From contig CM055098.1 of assembly GCA_029204225.1 (NCBI GenBank), forward strand, positions 2,539,106-2,603,105: a stretch of DNA of 64,000 nucleotides. Reading direction: 5' to 3'. This document shows, piece by piece, positions 21,354 through 31,736 of this stretch. The position numbers and the translations under genes are program-made. Numbering within the stretch: the stretch's first letter is position 1; each line of letters begins with the position of its first letter. Origin of the DNA: Diphasiastrum complanatum (taxonomy: Eukaryota > Streptophyta > Lycopodiopsida > Lycopodiales > Lycopodiaceae). The notes beneath the pieces are model-generated. The model saw only the letters and a list, made by a program, of their open reading frames with translations, searched no databases and was not told the origin of the DNA.

Positions 21354-21908
21354 ATGTTTTTAATGGTCAAGGGACTCCAAATCTATGGTCAACAAGCAAT
21401 ACAAGCCGCAAAATACATTGGTCAGAGTTTCATGGTGATCCTGGATCACATGGATCGTTTACCCATTACCATTCAATATCCTTACGAAAAATCAGCTCCA
21501 CCTGAGCGATTCCACGGACATATTCACTTCGAATTCGACAAATGTATTGCTTGTGAAGTATGTGTTCATGTATGTCCAATTAATTTATCTGTTGTTGATT
21601 GGGAATTCAAGAAAAACATAAGAAAGAAGCAATTAAAAAGTTACAGCATAATTGATTTTGGAGTTTGCATATTCTGTGGAAACTGCGTCGAGTTGTGTCC
21701 TATCAACTGTTTGTCAATGATTGAGAAATACGAATTTCTAACTCATGATCGTAATGCATTGAATCATGATCCGATTGCTCTGGGACATTTGCCCACATCA
21801 TTGATTGAAGATCCTACAATTAGAGCTATTTCAGGATTAACTCAATTGCCTAAAGAAATTTTAGATGGACATTCTGATTCGCAAAATGTCACCAATTTCT
21901 TGCACTAG
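21354..21908 (+). pseudogene. ndhI: ndhI, plastid NDH iron-sulfur subunit, reading frame still open
   Basis: Subunit I of the plastid NDH complex, which carries two 4Fe-4S clusters passing electrons towards plastoquinone. The start chosen is the Met-Phe at 21354, where the family usually begins; an in-frame ATG at 21312 adds 14 residues. Both cluster motifs C-x2-C-x2-C-x3-C-P are intact: [13 protein letters not shown] and [13 protein letters not shown]. The 184-residue frame is complete, although several usually conserved positions have changed. It ends in a [11 protein letters not shown] tail that I do not associate with flowering plants. With broken ndh neighbours and no transit peptide or nuclear promoter visible, it is most likely a passenger, but the open frame is notable. 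Confidence 0.8.
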
Positions 21909-22164
21909 GTTTGTATTCAAAAGCAAAAATAGAATTTATTTTTTAATAATCTTCCAATACAATAACACATACAACTCGCATTTCGTTTGTTTGTTACGTA
22001 GGAAAAAAATATATGAAAGCGAGGTAATTCGTTATTCGAGTCAACTGGTAAATCTGTGGTACAGAGGATTCTACTTCATTGTGAACATAACTGATTTACC
22101 AGAACCATTTCATAAGGCTATTTTGGGTAAGGGCTTGTCCTATGGATGTACCAGAAATGATACG

Positions 22165-22405
22165 TTGGCACCGAAGATTAGGAATCGATGGATTCCCTAC
22201 TAGGGCTCATCTTACTGACAGGAGTCGTCACTACTTCAACTACTTCAAGATATTTTATTTTTCTTTCTCATGTGGGAATTGGAATTGATTCCCATTTATT
22301 TACTTCTATCTATGTGGAGAGGAAAGAGACGTCTATACGTAGCTGCAAAATTTATTTTCTACGATGTTGTGCTCGTGTGCTATGGGGCTTCTTGAATCTC
22401 GAATT
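22165..22405 (+). pseudogene. ndhD: ndhD fragment
   Basis: Piece of the plastid NDH subunit D, a proton-pumping membrane subunit. In shifting frames it shows HRRLGIDG, then AHLTDR-like codons matching the conserved PILLTGFITT region at DNA level, an internal deletion, and then [20 protein letters not shown] (about 22255-22315) and [13 protein letters not shown]. The rest of the gene is absent. Confidence 0.75.
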
Positions 22406-22430
22406 ACATAGACTCAGAATCATAACCACA

Positions 22431-25290
22431 TGTACATAGACCCATAACATGCTGTGTTTCTATAGATACAAATAACTATGATAAGAGATCAATTCCTTGA
22501 TGGCTCGCATACCAATCTGAAGACAAACTTTGGGCGACAAATGAATGTTTTCAAAAATGTAAAATAAAAAGTCATTGCTTCAGTGAACACCGAGCGAGCT
22601 TTGTAGAGTATTTGACATCTTTCAATATTGTTAGCATGTTAGGAAAAGTCAATTGTTAGAGAGCCATCTTTTTGATCAAATATAAGATGGCGAATGAAGA
22701 GGTGGTGATTTTCCTCTCAAAATTATAAACTAGGAGATTCGCCTTTCTCCCAAACGATAATGAAATATGAAGAATGAAATTGCATTTGCCATTTGCGTAT
22801 TGCCATGAAAACTTTCAAACACTCTACAAAGCTTGCTTACTGTGCAGTTCAGAAGTGCTTTTTTAGTCATTAGTTATGAAAACGACCATTTCTACATGGG
22901 CATACTAGGTCGATAGATTTGTGTCATCTATGTACGTGGAATAACGTGTTCACTAGACAACCAAGGATGTGTTTGCATAAAGTATATGTCACATGAAAAG
23001 ACAAAGGTGCAAGCGATTGTTTGCTAACTTACAAGCTTGCTTGAGAGATGGCTCCTATTAATTCCTATGTGCGTTAAATCTTGTCTCGTATGTGTGTTCA
23101 TTGCGACAATGTTTTCATTATTTCTTGTGCAAATACTTGATTTTATGCCAAACAATCATAAACTAGAAAAAGCCATCAAGTCTTATGCAAACATTTAATT
23201 CCACGCCAAAGAATAGTAAAGTACAAGAAAACACCTTAAGAAAATCATGTTATCAAAAAGCATCAATTGACCTGAAAAAACACATGCAAATTTCTGTCTC
23301 CTGCTATAATTGCTAGCCCACCAATGCAAAAGGCCACAAAGAAGCAATGTAGTTGCTATGCAAATCTCGTTCAATGTCTTGTTGCCTTGCAATTCTGATT
23401 ACAAAGATACAACATGAGGTGGAATCAATACAAACAATTTATTGCAATCTTTTAGAATTATAAGATTTAAAAACACAGGTGTATTTCCCTGCTTCAAACC
23501 TATACGCTCAGAACAGAAAAAGCAGTAGAATCATTTAAATAGTAAAACATCATGATCTAGCAATTTCGTACTTTATTGCAGGAATAATTTCTACTAAGTC
23601 AAAAAGAACAAAAGTATGAAAAGAAACTTAGTAGTCTTTTGCTACTTAGGCACGACACTTTACACTATCAAATTGATTGTTGACTACCTGCTTGGAATAT
23701 AAGTGTTTCAAGAAAGTTTTGAAATTGTCAATCAAAGGAAGACAAGGTATGAATGTTATAAACAATGCACAATACAATTCAAGAAAATCCTATAAAAAGT
23801 AAATTTCTTTTCTTCAATGCAGTATATTTTCCTTGTAGTACTTGAAAGGCTAGCGATCCGTGCACACTAGACACTCGCTACTATAAAGATAGTGTTGCCA
23901 CACTTGCGTCTCAAAAAAGTTAGTCAACAGGAAACCATTATTATGATTGTTTTACCTGTAAAGGAAGCTCTATCCTAAGATTGGAGTCATTTGTGGATAG
24001 ATTAGTAAACTGATCATCAGTAGGTTTGATCAGGGACCTATTAGGCCTGAAGATTGATCATCACAGGGCTTACCTAGTATCACAACTTGCCAATTATTTA
24101 TGAGAATGAGACATAAAAAAAATGCTATTTTGTCAAAGGTTGAATTTAGTGATAAGGTAATTATGCTTCTCGTAGCGATACTAGTGTGCAAGTCGTTCAT
24201 CAGACTTGGGTATGGGGTCAAGACTAATCGAACCATTTACTTGCTGGTTCCCTCCATCGTTGGTAAATGGATAGTATGCCACCTCCACATTGTGTTAGCT
24301 TGAAGGGTGGTATGATGAGAAGCACAAATACACTCTAACCAAGGCAACCTCAAAGTAAAGACACCAAATTTTATCCTCCAAAAGAGCACAAAAAGCAGAT
24401 CCTGAACTTTTATCAAACATTGGTGATATGGGAAGAGGTTCGAAAATACATGCACACATGGTTGAGCTAAAGGTGGTGGACAAGGGATAAGTGGTAGTTG
24501 TATGGGACAATAGCATTTTCCAAAAACCTAATATCAAAACACATCATCCATGACTTTAGGCCTTGGACAAGTCTAAATATGAGTTGAAGAACGTTGAAGA
24601 TTGTAAGCTCCGTGCTGAGCTAGGAATGGAGCTTGAATGCAACGAATGGAGCTTGAATGCAGTGAGATAGGCAGTAACCAAAGAGATTCAATTGCAATCG
24701 AAATACTCATCAGAAGGACCTCTGGCCCAGCAGAGAAACAGAACAGGCAGATTGCACACGACCCACACACACACATACTGCGATGATTGCACAATCCAGA
24801 GGCAGAGCTAAAACATGACCCGCACACACATTACAGCTCGCAAGAGAGTCAGAAACACTAAAAATTCTAACCTTTTTTTGCAGATGTCTGTCTTACTTAT
24901 GCGGTGACAGCACAATCAAAATAGTCATGCGATGCTGGAGCCTGGCATCATCCAGAGGCACGACTGAAACATGGCCTTTCTCCTCTATTATAAAAAATTC
25001 GCAAAAGACGAAAAGACAGCCGCTGCAGAAACAACGACCTCTAGCACTTGTGCTAGGGAGATGTCATGCAATGGACTATACAGGAAAAACAACCTAAGCA
25101 AGAACTACATGAAGGATTGTCAAATAGAACCAATCTTGAAGCAAGAATTACATGAGGCAAACCCAAAACAAAAACCAAAGCAGAGTAGAAGCAGAATGAA
25201 CAACAAAAAAGGGAGATACCTGCAGCAACCTAAGCTCCCAAAAGCACTTGGAAAAGAGAGAATCAACTGTTAGATCTGCATTGCAATTTG
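22431..25290. other. gene-free region with one repeated module
   Basis: AT-rich DNA without a recognisable gene. It includes the module at 22637-22870. Short frames at 23195-23392, 24030-24540, 24573-24827 and 24971-25273 show no known domain. A small duplication (ATGGAGCTTGAATGCA twice) lies at about 24625-24665. Confidence 0.5.
22637..22870. repeat. composite repeat module joined at GGAGATTC
   Basis: The left half (22637-22740) resembles 19895-19999. The right half (22733-22870: GGAGATTC, TTCTCCC, ACGATAATG, CAAAGCTTGC) resembles 29438-29575. Flanking pieces containing AGCTTTGTAGAGT near 22600 and its complement near 22820 form an imperfect inverted repeat. It may be the end of a transposon shared by the three loci. 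Confidence 0.45.
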
Positions 25291-25299
25291 CAAATCACC

Positions 25300-25735
25300 A
25301 AAAGGAATTTGAGAGCCGCAAGAAAATGAGAAAAAATTTGTTGCCTCTTGCCCATACTTCAGGTTGTTGATTATAGTAACTAGCATCATCAACTGCATGA
25401 ACGACCTGTTCTTTGTACTCATCGTCGTCAAATGTGTAACCAGCGGACATAGCAGATGCTAAAGAGTTAGATCCGTCACAGTGGATGGCAAGCCCACCAC
25501 CAATATCAAGGTATTTCATTCCTGCACCAAGCAAAAAAAGCTCATAGAATATATGAGCTGTCTCGATGACTGCCTCCATTACAATGGATAAAGATGGAAT
25601 CTGTGATCAAATATGGAACTGGAGCAGCTGGAGAACATCTAACATTCCAACGTCCTTCAAAGTTTGGACAATACTCAAGATTTCAGATGCGAACAACCCA
25701 AATTTTCAAGACATACCTTTATTTATTGAGAATAT
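25300..25735 (-). pseudogene. arginine decarboxylase exon remnant, copy A
   Basis: Reverse-strand piece of biosynthetic arginine decarboxylase (polyamine pathway; arginine to agmatine; PLP-dependent, group IV). It reads [26 protein letters not shown], a stop where the family has Gly or Arg, SQIPS, then LGAGMKYLDIGGGLAIHCDG and the DDDEYKEQVVHAVDDA helix. These match the conserved FGL, LDCLQLLHFHIGSQIP and IDIGGGLGIDYDGS blocks of the family; the glycine-rich loop binds the PLP phosphate. Only about 120 of some 600-700 residues are present, and the downstream codons (SYYNQQPEVW) leave the family. Two more copies lie at 27005-27360 and 29022-29400. Confidence 0.85.
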
Positions 25736-26340
25736 TTTTCGTTTTGTTCAAGCAAGATATGAAGTTTCTACTTCATCGGGTAGAATGCCTTCCACTGTGG
25801 GTTATCAACCAACTGTTGGCACAGAAATGGGTTCCTTGCAGCAAAGATTCACTTTTAGGAGAGAAGGCTCTATAATCTCCATCCAGACAGGTGGTTTATG
25901 TAACTATAGACAATTTGACTGCCCTGCTCTTGCTACAACTGTGGGAGAATTCTACTACAAAGCTGATAGGCAGAGTCACAGCGATCTACGTGGATTGAAC
26001 ATGTGTTAGTTGTAGCCTAATGATTTACGTAAATCGTCTTAGGCATCGCTGGATTACTACGAAGCTGCTAGGCAGAATCATGCCGATATATGTGGATTAA
26101 ACCTATATTAGTTCTGAGCTGAGGCTAATGGCCTACGTAAATTGTCTTAGGCATTGCTGGATGGCACACTATGAAGCTCATGTTTATAATAACAAATACA
26201 AAAATCACTACCTACCTTTGCTTGTAGCTTGTACATGTACTATTCTACCACACAACAAGCAACTAGATTGAAATCAAATAAACATTATAAATAACAAAAA
26301 TGTTTTTCCACCTTCGTTGGAGTGGGTTACTCTTCCATGT
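25736..26340. repeat. segment duplicated with copy B; contains 108 bp tandem pair
   Basis: Runs parallel to 27356-27953. It includes two imperfect ~108 bp units (about 25955-26060 and 26061-26170), each with GAAGCT- or AAGCTG-TAGGCAGA, GATTGAAC or GATTAAAC, and CTTAGGCAT-GCTGGAT. I could not assign coding sequence; it may be former intron or upstream DNA of the decarboxylase gene. Confidence 0.65.
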
Positions 26341-26345
26341 CTGCT

Positions 26346-27004
26346 CCCAGAAACCAAAAAACTGGTCCGATCACAAATTGAAAAGCAGAGAAATGACAAT
26401 AACCAAGCATTCACTTCCGCTGGAGTCTGACTCTCCTGCAGGGTGGCTCCACAGAAATGCAGCATGTAATTGAATGAGAGAATCAGAAGTACATAAATAA
26501 GAAGAAAATCAAGTGGCGACATGTACATGCGATAGAGATGAAGCATCCGAAAACCAACAGGAAAGTGACAGCGCAGACAAAAAAACGCGTGACAATGAAA
26601 ACAGAAAAACACGTGACATCAGATATCAAAGAGAGGAAATCACGTGACAAGGTGATGGAGCAGACAGAACATCCCGCAAACCATTTTTGAAATACAGGGG
26701 AAAAAAATTGAGATCCACTTCAAGTAGCCACGTGAGCCATTGAGCTTTAAACATGTGGCCTCCCAGAAACCAAAAAAATTGGTCTGATCACAAATTGAAA
26801 AGCAGAGAAATGACAATAACCAAGCATTCACTTCTGCTGGTTTCTGATTCTGCTGTAGGGTGGTTCCACAGAAATGCAGCATGTAATTTAATGAGAGAAT
26901 TAGAAGTACATAAATAAGAAGAAAATCAAGCGGCGACATGTACAGGCGATAGAGATGAAGCATCCGAAAACCAATAGGAAAGTGACGGCGTAGACAAAAA
27001 AGCA
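26346..27004. repeat. ~415 bp tandem unit, first array (one full, one partial copy)
   Basis: The unit starts CCCAGAAACCAAAAAA (26346) and recurs at 26762. The second copy stops after about 240 bp, at CGTAGACAAAAAAG, where decarboxylase copy B begins. The full unit carries CACGTG at 26610, 26641 and 26729. The reverse strand has a hydrophobic open frame (motifs LHLYR-YMSPLDFLLIYVLLILS) repeated in every unit, with no known family match. Confidence 0.8.
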
Positions 27005-27360
27005 TCGTCACCTGCATGAACGACCTGTTCTTTGTACTCATCGTCATCAAATGTGTAATCAACGGACATAGCAGATGCTAAAGAGTTAGATCCATCACAG
27101 TGGATGGCAAGCCCACCACCAATATTAAGGTATTTCATTCCTGCACCAAGCAAAAAAACTCATAGAATATGTGAGCTGTCTCGATGACTGCCTCCGTTAC
27201 AATGGATAAATATGGAATCTGCGATCAAATATGGAACTGGAGCAGCTGGAGAACATCTAACATTCCAACGTCCTTCAAATTTTGGACAATACTCAAGATT
27301 TCAGATGCGAACAACCCAAATTTGCAAGACATACCTTTATTTATTGAGAATATTTTTCGT
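27005..27360 (-). pseudogene. arginine decarboxylase exon remnant, copy B
   Basis: Second copy of the decarboxylase exon. It keeps the GMKYLNIGGGLAIHCDG loop, with Asn for the usual Asp. It has the same internal stop as copy A (TTTGATC in place of the arginine codon of copy C) and a one-base loss in the run of A at about 27150 that breaks the frame. It begins directly at the end of a partial 415 bp unit, at the same junction as copy C, so copies B and C were duplicated together with their repeats. Confidence 0.83.
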
Positions 27361-27953
27361 TTTATTCAAGCAAGATTTGAAGTTTCTATTTCATAGGGTA
27401 AAATGCCTTCCACTGTGGGTTATCAACCAATTGTTGGCACAGAAATGGATTCCTTGCAGCAAAGATTCACTTTTAGGAGAGGAGGCTCTATAATCTCCAT
27501 CCAGGCAGGCGGTTTATGTAGCTGCAGACGATTTGACTGGCCCCTGCTCTTGCTACAACTGTGGGAGAATTCTACTACGAAGCTGATAGGCAGAGTCACA
27601 GCGATCTACGTGGATTGAACATGTGTTAGTTGTAGCCTAATGATTTACATAAATCGTCTTAGGCATCGCTGGATTACTAGGAAGCTGCTAGGCAGAATCA
27701 CGCCGATATATGCGGATTAAACCTGTGTTAGTTCTGAGCTGAGGCTAATGGCTTACGTACATCGCTGGATGGTACGCTATGAAGCTAATGTTTAGAATAA
27801 CAAATACAAAAATCACTACCTACCTTTGCCTGTAGCTTGCACATGTACTATCCTACCACACAGCAAGCAGCAAGACTGAAATCAAATAAACATTATAAAT
27901 AACAGAAATGTTTTTCCACCTTCGTTGGAGTGGGTTCCTCTTCCACGTCTGCT
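27361..27953. repeat. segment duplicated with copy A region
   Basis: Counterpart of 25736-26340, with a shorter second half of the tandem pair. No coding function is recognised. Confidence 0.65.
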
Positions 27954-29021
27954 CCCAGAAACCAAAAAAACTGGTCCAATTACAAAGAAAAACAGAGAAA
28001 TGACAATAACCAAGCATTCACTTCCGCTGGAGTCTGATTCTCCTGTAGGGTGGCTCCACAGAAATGCAGCATGTAATTTAATGAGAGAATCAGAAGTACA
28101 TAAATAAGAAGAAAATCAAGCGGCGACATGTACACACGATATAGATGAAGCATCCGAAAACCAACAGGAAAGTGACGGCGCAGACAGAAAAACGTGTGAC
28201 AATGAAAACGGAAAAACACGTGACATCAGAGATCCAAGAGAGGAAATCACGTGACAAGGTGATGGAGCAGACAGAACATCCCGCAAACCATTTTTGAAAT
28301 ACAGGGGAAAAAAATTGAGATCCACTTCAATTAGCCACGTGAGCCATTGAGATTTAAACACGTGGCCTCCCAGAAACCAAAAAAACTGGTCCGATCACAA
28401 ATTGAAAAGCAGAGAAATGACAATAACCAAGCATTCACTTTCGTTGGAGTCTGATTCTCCTGTAGGGTGGTTCCACAGAAATGCAGCATGTAATTTAATG
28501 AGAGAATCAGAAGTACATAAATAAGAAGAAAATCAAGCGGTGACATGTACACGCGATAGAGATGAAGCATCCGAAAACCAACAGGAAAGTGACGGTGCAG
28601 ACAGAAAAATGCGTGACAATGAAAACAGAAAAACACGTGACATTAGAGATCGAAGAGAGGAAATCATGTGGAGGTGATGGAGCAGACAGAACATCCCGCA
28701 AACCATTTTTGAAATACAGGAGAAAAAAAGTGAGATCCACTTCAATTAGCCACGTGAGCCATTGAGCTTTAAACACGTGGCCTCCCAGAAACCAAAAAAA
28801 CTGGTCCGATCACAAATTGAAAAGCAAAGAAATGACAATAACCAAGCAGTCACTTCCGTTGGAGTCTAATTCTCCTATAGGGTGGTTCCACAGAAATGCA
28901 GCATGTAATTTAATGAGAGAATCAAAAGTACATAAATAAGAAGAAAATCAAGCGGCGACATGTACACACGATAGAGATGAAGCATCCGAAAACCAACAGG
29001 AAAGTGACGGCGCAGACAGAA
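27954..29021. repeat. ~415 bp tandem unit, second array (two full, one partial copy)
   Basis: Units start at 27954, 28369 and 28784, spaced 415 bp. The third is cut at CGCAGACAGAAAAG, where decarboxylase copy C starts. CACGTG occurs at 28217, 28248, 28336, 28359, 28634, 28751 and 28774. The copies differ by scattered substitutions and one short deletion (near 28670). Confidence 0.85.
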
Positions 29022-29400
29022 AAGCATCGTCAACTGCATGAACGACCTGTTCTTTGTACTCATCATCGTCAAATGTGTAACCAGCGGACATAGCAGATGC
29101 TAAAGAGTTAGATCCGTCACAGTGGATGGCAAGCCCACCACCAATATCAAGATATTTCATTCCTGCACCAAGCAGAAAAAGCTCATAGAATATATGAGCT
29201 GTCTCAATGACTGCCTCCGTTACAATGGATAAAGATGGAATCTGCGATCGAATATGGAATAGGAGCAGCTGGAGAACATCTAACATTCCAACGTCCTTCA
29301 AAGTTTGGACAATACTCAAGATTTCAGATGCGAACAACCCAAATTTGCAAGACATACCTTTATTTATTGAGAATATTTTTCATTTTGTTCAAGCAGGATT
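29022..29400 (-). pseudogene. arginine decarboxylase exon remnant, copy C (most complete frame)
   Basis: The best preserved copy: from [16 protein letters not shown] through LDVLQLLLFHIRSQIPS to MKYLDIGGGLAIHCDG and DDDEYKEQVVHAVDDA without a stop. It keeps the arginine codon where copies A and B have TGA. The reading then runs into the 415 bp unit. The high-coordinate side is cut at 29437 by the GGGAGATTC module. It is a fragment without the active-site regions. Confidence 0.85.
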
Positions 29401-29437
29401 TGAAGTTTCTACTTCATCGGGTAGAATGCCTTCCATT

Positions 29438-29575
29438 GGGAGATTCACCATTCTCCCGAACGATAATGCAATATGAAAAACGAAATTCGAAGTTGCAATT
29501 TGCAAAATGCCATGAAAGATCTCAAATAGTGTACAAAGCTCACTCAATGTTCTTTCGAACAACGGATTTCTATTT
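29438..29575. repeat. module starting GGGAGATTCACCATTCTCCC
   Basis: Begins abruptly inside the decarboxylase-flanking sequence with a perfect 6-base stem (GGGAGA ... TCTCCC). It resembles 22733-22870. The abrupt start suggests a transposon end or an insertion junction. Confidence 0.45.
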
Positions 29576-30420
29576 AATTTTTTGGAAAACAATTTTGATT
29601 CCTACGATCTTTGGGTTGCTAGTGTAATAAATCTTGTTACTCTACTACTGCTACAGGTACTTACATGTTTTGCTAGATCAATCAAGTATTATAAAAAAAA
29701 AACTGACTATTTTCAATCATGAAGTAGCTTTGTTATGTTTAGCTATGCTATCTCTATGAGTTTTATGTTTTTGTATTGCTTGCAAGTTGCATGGGATACA
29801 AATATAAAATTCATCATATTCGAAGCCAACAAAAATGAATGGAGTGGATTATTGCTCTTAGACAAACAATTTATCCTACTCGAATTCAACAAAAACGAAG
29901 TGGATCATGTAAGGGCAATTTCAATTTCACATTATCCCATTTAGACGTGCAGTTCATCCTACTCAAAATTGGAGTGCATCATGGTAAGTGCATTGGCCAT
30001 TCACCATAAAGGAAGCCCACAACTAAGAAGGACTAAATATGGAGGAGGCTAGCACCCTAGCATAGTGGTAGCGTTGATCTACATGTGGCAGCCCTGGCAG
30101 AATTTGCAATAAAGCTTTTCTACATTGGCAGGCCTGGCAGAATTTGCAATGAAGCTTTTGTACCGCCATAATGCGGTATCTTTTTACAACTTGCTATCAT
30201 TTTGATGTCCCCTAACAATAAAGAGAGTACAATAATTCATGGCTATATTGACTAAAATTTTTAACCCGAGCCGTTAATTCGGAAAAGGATTAGGCTCCAA
30301 AAATCCTAACCAAATTTTGCAATGACTAGGATTCCACAAAGTACTAAAACGGGATGACGAAATCTTTAGCTATCAAACAAATCATCCATAATAATACCAC
30401 AAAATCTTTCATACGTTGCT
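29576..30420. other. gene-free region
   Basis: AT-rich DNA. At 30044-30165 there is a tRNA-like start (TAGCATAGTGGTAGCGTTGATC) followed by a 40 bp imperfect duplication (GGCAG-CCTGGCAGAATTTGCAAT). It might be a SINE remnant, but box B is not clear. No protein gene is seen. Confidence 0.45.
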
Positions 30421-30633
30421 CTATTTTCTCTTGCTTAGGAGAGTGAGAAAGACTTGCAAAACAACTTGTGTTCAGTCAAGGAAAGCACAAACTATTTTCT
30501 CTTGCTTAGGAGAGTGAGAAAGACTCGCAAAACAACTTGTGTTCAGTCAAGGAAAGCACAAACTATTTTCTCTTGCTTAGGAGAGTGAGAAAGACTTGCA
30601 AAACAACTTGTGTTCAGTCAAGGAAAGCACAAA
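30421..30633. repeat. 71 bp unit, three tandem copies
   Basis: Three almost identical head-to-tail units starting CTATTTTCTCTTGCTTAGG at 30421, 30492 and 30563. Only one or two bases differ between copies, so the array is young. The open frame inside it is a by-product of the repeat. Confidence 0.92.
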
Positions 30634-30894
30634 CAGAAGCTAGCAAAAGAGGACTCACTAACAAAGTAGATCTTGAAGAAACGAAAAAGCAGCATGTCAG
30701 AACAAATCTAACCCACCAAATTGTGCACACGTCAAATCAAATCGCATCGTAAAGACCTTCCACGAACAAAATAATACCCATCAAACAGAAACACCTTCAA
30801 AGAAGTCGGAAAGGTGTCCTATGACATACAACACAAAACAAAATAAGCAACCCGTCTATGAGAATCACTGCTCATAAACGATCATTGGCTTCAC

Positions 30895-31215
30895 CTGTAG
30901 TCCTGCAAGCTAGCGAACGCAGCATACAACCTCCGTTGTACTGTGGATGATGGGATTCGCTTCACTTGTAGTCCTGCAAGCGATGCAGCATACAATTCTC
31001 CGTTGTATTGCGTTCTCCAAGTGTGCCTGTGCCTTTCATGTGGCAAAAGAAAAACATCGATTATGCTCTTCCTTGTACTGTGTTCTCCAAGTGGGCTTCT
31101 TTCCCTGATGTGGCATAAAAAAACAACGATGATGCTCTTCGTTGTACTGTGTTCTGCAAGTGTGCTTCTTCTCTTGATGTGGCAAAAGAAAACAACGTCA
31201 TTCTTCAAACGAATT
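30895..31215. repeat. degenerate ~70 bp tandem repeat
   Basis: Four to five diverged copies of a unit containing TTGTACTGTGTTCTCCAAGTG, then CTTGATGTGGCAAAAGAAAA and CAACGATGATGCTCTTC (clear copies near 31003, 31073 and 31142). The array lies 0.5-0.8 kb upstream of the maMYB start and may contribute to its promoter region (inference). Confidence 0.75.
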
Positions 31216-31342
31216 CGCATCCCAGGATGGTTGTCAATGAAACTAACTCTTACGACAATCACAACAAATGCTTCACCTCTCTCTTCTCTTTTGTTTTGTG
31301 TCAGCAGCAGCTGTGGTTTCCTCCTCTCTATCGTCAACGACT

Positions 31343-31420
31343 CTCTCTCTCTCTCTCCCCCCCCCCCCCCCCCCCGTGCATAGTGCATATCTCTCTCTCT
31401 TCCCCCTGGTGCATAATAGG
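31343..31420. repeat. CT microsatellite and poly-C tract
   Basis: A CT run followed by about 20 consecutive C, then more CT. It is simple sequence in the upstream region of the maMYB gene. Confidence 0.9.
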
Positions 31421-31642
31421 ATTAACTTCATCTCACGCTCTCTATGCTGCCACATGATGGGATTTGCCAGAGCTTTAATGATGAGAGAGCGAGCGACCGC
31501 CGACAGAAAGAGAGATAGATTTTGATCGGTTTCTGATTTAGAAAGTATCATGAACATCTGATTTAAAAAGTATGAACATGTAAAGTTTCTATTTGATTAT
31601 ATATCAAATCACAACCCTTCATTTAAATGCATATGTACGTGC

Positions 31643-31648
31643 CACGTG
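31643..31648. promoter_or_regulatory. G-box CACGTG upstream of maMYB
   Basis: A palindromic G-box in the context GCCACGTGGG, about 90 bases before the ATG. In plants this is a bZIP or bHLH binding site (ABRE-like context). Its use here is inferred from position only. Confidence 0.4.
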
Positions 31649-31736
31649 GGTACTCTCTTTGAGCATATAGCTCGCGGACAAAATTGTAAAGAAGAAGGAG
31701 GAGAGGGCTGGTGCCTGATCGATCGCGTGAGAGGCG

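Larger units (their letters stand above)
20400..22430 (+). other. nuclear insert of plastid DNA (NUPT), ndhA-ndhI-ndhD
   Basis: About 2 kb in which three genes of the plastid NADH dehydrogenase-like complex follow in plastid order: end of the ndhA intron and exon 2, then ndhI, then a piece of ndhD. In plastid genomes ndhG, ndhE and psaC lie between ndhI and ndhD; here they are absent, so the insert carries an internal deletion. Frameshifts in ndhA and ndhD and the retrotransposon surroundings show that it is nuclear, not plastid. Confidence 0.85.

Noticed and set aside
20400-22430. Window as a plastid genome piece
   Set aside because: The ndh genes are broken or deleted and are flanked by Helitron and nuclear repeats, so it is a nuclear insert.
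30421-30633. Three 71 bp units as a possible CRISPR array
   Set aside because: The copies are directly adjacent without spacers, and the context is plant nuclear DNA.
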